Below are positions 5,931 to 8,993 of a DNA stretch of 8,993 nt, in pieces (positions within the stretch are counted from its first letter, which is position 1; every line of letters begins with the position of its first letter). The DNA lies in the NCBI GenBank assembly GCA_021129785.1, contig JAJOKQ010000040.1, positions 1-8,993 of the forward strand, written 5' to 3'. Position numbers and translations under genes: made by a program. Below the pieces are notes generated by a model. It had not been told where the DNA came from. It worked only from the letters and a program-made list of their open reading frames with translations, and ran no database searches. The DNA comes from Clostridiales bacterium. Its GTDB lineage: Bacteria > Bacillota > Clostridia > Peptostreptococcales > NVVX01.

Positions 5931-7534
5931 TTTATATCATCTCCCTTGCTCTGCATTTTTTTGTATTCGCCCGCCATCATTAGCCCAAAATCAACATCGC
6001 TCGCATCAGGAGAAAGTATCCCTTCAACTTTTCCTTCACTTATAATTGCAATTTTATCACAAACAGATCTTAACTCTGCTAATTCACTAGAAGTCATTAC
6101 AATTGTCATACCGAGTTCTTTATTTAATTTTACCAAAGTATCAAGGACTATTTTTTTTGCTCCTACGTCAATACCTCTAGTAGGCTCTGAGACAAACAAT
6201 ATTGCAGGCTCAAGAGTTAAGGCTCTGGCAATACAAACTTTTTGCTGATTTCCTCCACTGAGTCTCCTTGTAACCTGTTTTTCACTTCTACATCTAATGT
6301 CAAGTTCTTTAATCATGTTTAAAGCATGTGATTTCATTTCTTTATTATTAACTTGTGTAAACAAAACAAAATTCCTAATAAATCCTCCCTTATTTTGTAT
6401 TGCAGTAATAGCAATATTCATCTCAATAGAGGTGTCTAGCAACAAACCCATCCCTCTTCTATCTTCAGAAACAAAGGCGATATTCTTATTTAGCGCATCC
6501 TTTGGGTTGTTCAGTTTTAGTTTTTCGCCTTTGATTGTTATTTCTCCACTAGTTGGGTAAATCCCCATAACTCCGTTAGCTATTCCAATTTTACCTTGTC
6601 CTGCTAATCCGCCAATGCCGTATATTTCTCCAGCTTTAACTTCAAGGTTTAACCCTTTTATTTCTTCTCCTGGCATCATTACATTAAGGTTTTCAATAGA
6701 TAAAATGGTTTCGCCTATTCGTTTTTCAGTACTGCTTTTTTTAATTTTTTCGATTTTTCTTCCTACCATCAACTCCGCAAGCTGCATTACGTTTGTTTCA
6801 TTATTTTTCTTCGTAGCGACCAGTTCTCCATCTCTTAAAATAGTAACATTGTCTGCTACCTCCATTACTTCGTCTAATCTATGAGTAATAAATAGTATTG
6901 CAATTCCAGCCTCTTTTATTTTTACCATTGCCTTAAGCAAATTACTAGCTTCACTCTCTGTTAGCACTGCTGTTGGTTCGTCAAAAACTAATAGCTTTAT
7001 ATTTTTTTTATCTATCTCTCTAGCAATTTCAATAAATTGCATATAACCAATAGGCATACCTGCTACTTTTACCCACTCATCAATGCCCATTCCAAGTGTA
7101 TCTAACGCTTTCCTTGCATCCGTACCCATTTTTTTAAAGTCAAGAGTTTTTAATTTGTCAGGTAAAAACTTATTAACTAGATTATCTTTCGTTATTTCTC
7201 TATTTAGTTTTATATTTTCAGTAATAGAATATCCAGGAATAAGCATAAACTCTTGATGCACCATACCAATTCCAAGGTCCATTGCTTCGACAGGTGATTT
7301 AATATTGATACTGTCATTATCAAGTACAATTTCTCCCTCATAACCGCCTGTTTCATGAATTACAGTCATACCAAACAAAATGTTCATCAACGTAGATTTT
7401 CCTGCACCATTTTCACCTAAAATTGCATGAATTTCTCCTGCTTTTACAGATAGGTTAATATCTTTTAGCACTCTGTTCCCGTAATATTCTTTAGATATAT
7501 TTTTCATCTGCAATACATATTCGTTGTTTTTCAA
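5927..7534 (-). CDS. Double ABC ATPase of the importer (RbsA/YufO-like)
   Basis: Cytoplasmic energising subunit, 535 residues, with two fused nucleotide-binding domains as in RbsA, MglA and YufO. Domain 1: Walker A GENGAGKST (40-48), Q-loop Q94, Walker B LLVFDEP (181-187) and switch H218 are intact. Its signature is degenerate (MPIGYMQ, 160-166). Domain 2: Walker A is degenerate (GLAGQGKIG, 309-317, no Ser/Thr after K315). The signature LSGGNQQK (425-432) is perfect. Walker B has Ser for Asp (LFVSEP, S449, E450 kept), and the switch His is Ser (around 482). So one composite site is canonical and one degenerate, as is common in this class. The start is TTG at 7534 with AGGAGG 8 nt upstream (7543-7548). 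It lies 73 nt after the lipoprotein gene with a stem-loop between, and overlaps permease 1 by 4 nt. Confidence 0.93.
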   Translation of the reverse strand: MKNNEYVLQMKNISKEYYGNRVLKDINLSVKAGEIHAILGENGAGKSTLMNILFGMTVIHETGGYEGEIVLDNDSINIKSPVEAMDLGIGMVHQEFMLIPGYSITENIKLNREITKDNLVNKFLPDKLKTLDFKKMGTDARKALDTLGMGIDEWVKVAGMPIGYMQFIEIAREIDKKNIKLLVFDEPTAVLTESEASNLLKAMVKIKEAGIAILFITHRLDEVMEVADNVTILRDGELVATKKNNETNVMQLAELMVGRKIEKIKKSSTEKRIGETILSIENLNVMMPGEEIKGLNLEVKAGEIYGIGGLAGQGKIGIANGVMGIYPTSGEITIKGEKLKLNNPKDALNKNIAFVSEDRRGMGLLLDTSIEMNIAITAIQNKGGFIRNFVLFTQVNNKEMKSHALNMIKELDIRCRSEKQVTRRLSGGNQQKVCIARALTLEPAILFVSEPTRGIDVGAKKIVLDTLVKLNKELGMTIVMTSSELAELRSVCDKIAIISEGKVEGILSPDASDVDFGLMMAGEYKKMQSKGDDIK

Positions 7535-7563
7535 TTTATCGTCCTCCTATAGCATATAAATAA

Positions 7564-7593
7564 TACAAGGCTACCAATAAAGGCAACCTTGTA
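7564..7593 (-). promoter_or_regulatory. Intra-operon stem-loop between receptor and ATPase genes
   Basis: In minus-strand RNA a 12-bp stem (7582-7593 with 7564-7575) closes a 6-nt UUUAUU loop. Two of the pairs are G-U wobbles that would be C-A mismatches in plus-strand RNA, so the structure is made for this direction. It lies 14 nt past the lipoprotein stop. The tail UUAUUUAUAU is only a weak U tract. I infer a leaky terminator or an mRNA 3'-end stabiliser that keeps the receptor more abundant than the membrane parts. Confidence 0.7.
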
Positions 7594-7607
7594 CTTGGCA
7601 TGTCGTT

Positions 7608-8765
7608 TTAGAATATTATGTGGTCAGACATATACATAAAGAAGTTTTCATGATCAGCATAGTTTGTTAAGTCAACTTTTCCACCTGCTATTTTTTCTAA
7701 AATTGAAACTAATTTATCTCTATCTACTCTACCCTCAGTTTCGCCTTCTAAATAAGCTTTTGCGTAAAGTACTCCAGCTTCGATATACATCATATTTACT
7801 GGAACTGGCCATGTAGCTACTCTACCTGTTGCTCCTCTTTCAGCAACTTCATCTTTGATTGCTGTTAAGATAAAGTCCAAGTCACCTTTTTTGTCTTCTG
7901 GTATTTCTATTCCTAATGCTCCTGGTAACGCATGATATGGAGATGGACAACACTGAACTGGGAAAATTCCACCGTACTCAATTGCCTGCTTAATCATTGG
8001 TTCCATCATCGCACAATTTGTACCAAAGAAAGCTGTGTTTACACCAAATTCTTCAATCGCTCTTGGAATATCTTCCATAATAAATTGTTGCGTTCCTGGA
8101 ACTCCTGCATCACCTGTTGGGTCTGGTGAATCTATTTCAACAAATTTCAATCCAATTTCAGCTGCTCTTTTTTTCATTAAATCTCTTCTTTGAGCAAGGA
8201 ACTCAATAGACATATGTCTTGGGAATGAGTAATGTACAAGTACTTCAGCACCCATAGCTTGAGCGTGTTCTACGATTTGATACCCTCTACCTAGGTTGTT
8301 CGTTTCAAAAATTATGTCAGCTTTAGAAGCTAGCATATCTGGATCTTCTGCTGGAGCTCCTAAAATAAACATCATATCAGGTCTAACTTCTCTTACTTTA
8401 TCAATTGCTGCTGCTGCACCTGGAACTGCTTGCACCATTACAATTGCTTTTACTAATGGGTCAGATGCCATTGCCATCATGTTAGTGATTGTAGTTTCTT
8501 GCTCTTGCATAAATCTATCTGGGTAAGTAGCAGTAACTATCATATCACCAAGTAGACTCTTCATATCTTGAGCTTTTCTAAATTCTTCTTCCCCTTGTGA
8601 AACTGTACCCGTCATTATACCGATTTTAAATTCAGGTCCTGCCGGTTCATCGTTTTTCGCTTCACCTTGGTCATTATCACTAGCTGGCTCGTCAGTCGGT
8701 CCACAACCAATAAGACTAAATACCATTGCTAGTGCTAAAAGTAATACCAACATTTTTTTTAACAT
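7608..8765 (-). CDS. DUF3798 lipoprotein, presumed substrate-binding receptor of the importer
   Basis: A 385-residue secreted lipoprotein. The start at 8765 was chosen because AAGGAGG (8772-8778) lies 6 nt upstream; an upstream ATG at 8771 abuts that site and is too close. The signal peptide is MLKKMLVLLLALAMVFS, with lipobox LIGC (18-21) and Cys21 as lipidated residue. An acidic, Pro/Ala-containing linker runs to about 44. The mature domain looks like a periplasmic-binding fold: FKIGIMTGTVSQ (46-57), HYSFPRHM (178-185), DPTGDAGVPGTQQF (215-228), TNCAM (249-253), CCPSPYHALPGALGIEI (272-288). I recognise these as DUF3798, a family from Clostridia and relatives with no established function. First place in an ABC operon implies it feeds the permeases. 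Its ligand is unknown; the conserved Cys-Cys pair is notable. Confidence 0.86.
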   Translation of the reverse strand: MLKKMLVLLLALAMVFSLIGCGPTDEPASDNDQGEAKNDEPAGPEFKIGIMTGTVSQGEEEFRKAQDMKSLLGDMIVTATYPDRFMQEQETTITNMMAMASDPLVKAIVMVQAVPGAAAAIDKVREVRPDMMFILGAPAEDPDMLASKADIIFETNNLGRGYQIVEHAQAMGAEVLVHYSFPRHMSIEFLAQRRDLMKKRAAEIGLKFVEIDSPDPTGDAGVPGTQQFIMEDIPRAIEEFGVNTAFFGTNCAMMEPMIKQAIEYGGIFPVQCCPSPYHALPGALGIEIPEDKKGDLDFILTAIKDEVAERGATGRVATWPVPVNMMYIEAGVLYAKAYLEGETEGRVDRDKLVSILEKIAGGKVDLTNYADHENFFMYMSDHIIF

Positions 8766-8771
8766 ATACAT

Positions 8772-8993
8772 CCTCCTTGTTTTTAGAACTTCTCTTACAT
8801 TACATGCAACAAACGCAATTAAATTTGCTTGTGCTAATATATATTCAATATCTTAACACATATCCCTTCTGAATTTATTATTTTTTTTGAATAATTAAAA
8901 TTTTATGGTTTTTTTGATTTCTTTCAGTTTTTTTAGAATTTACACATAATTATGTTATTTCAACAGACTAGCACTATTGTTAAATTAATGTCT
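8772..8993 (-). promoter_or_regulatory. Upstream region of the importer operon
   Basis: About 220 very AT-rich bases with no gene on either strand. An extended -10, TGTTAAGAT, reads on the minus strand at 8850-8858, without a good -35 (ATAAAT at 17 nt); it would give a leader of about 80 nt. A 12-bp perfect palindrome, ACATAATTATGT, lies at 8944-8955 and could be an operator. I recognise no riboswitch. Oligo-T/A runs at 8881-8938 may bend the DNA. Confidence 0.4.

Noticed and set aside
5206..6884. Several plus-strand open frames of 69-100 codons across the ATPase and permease genes
   Set aside because: They are antisense to well-supported coding genes, lack ribosome sites and encode no recognisable domain.
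3419..8765. Naming the operon as a nucleoside, ribose or branched-chain amino acid importer
   Set aside because: ATPase and permease families are shared by all of these, and the receptor is DUF3798 rather than BMP, ribose-binding or LivJ type, so a substrate name would be a guess.
8766..8993. Riboswitch (for example purine) upstream of the importer operon
   Set aside because: The leader is almost pure A/T, with no conserved core or multi-stem layout of any class I recognise.

Overview
This AT-rich window looks like a low-GC Firmicute, most likely a Clostridia or Tissierellia anaerobe. The reasons are strong AGGAGG-type ribosome sites, TTG and GTG starts, GlpP and DUF881 genes, a DUF3798 lipoprotein and a selenoprotein gene. 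Every gene I can support is on the minus strand, so transcription runs from high to low coordinates. I found no rRNA, tRNA, CRISPR array, insertion sequence or phage gene.

Right half (about 3361-8993): a four-gene ABC importer operon. It encodes a DUF3798 lipoprotein as presumed substrate receptor (7608-8765), a double ATPase (5927-7534) and two paralogous BPD_transp_2 permeases (4872-5930 and 3419-4870). It ends in an intrinsic terminator (3361-3394). A stem-loop between the lipoprotein and ATPase genes pairs fully only in minus-strand RNA and probably sets subunit ratios. The layout resembles nucleoside/BMP-type importers, but the receptor belongs to an uncharacterised family and the substrate cannot be read from sequence. 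The second permease carries an extra membrane block of roughly 120 residues.

Middle (1906-3210): three small genes. The first is a CsoR/RcnR-family repressor whose ligand residues are Cys-Asn-Cys, which points to a CstR-like sulfur sensor rather than a copper sensor. The second is a GlpP-type antiterminator with no glycerol genes in view. The third, hidden by an in-frame UGA, is a 77-residue glutaredoxin-like selenoprotein whose active site reads Sec-Pro-His-Cys. A well-formed bacterial SECIS-like hairpin follows the UGA directly. This is the most striking item in the window.

Left end (1-1860): tryptophanyl-tRNA synthetase (795-1793), preceded by a terminator-like palindrome, then a DUF881 membrane-anchored protein running off the left edge.

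Ribosome-site placement moves three starts inward from the longest open frame: trpS to 1793, permease 2 to 4870 and the lipoprotein to 8765.
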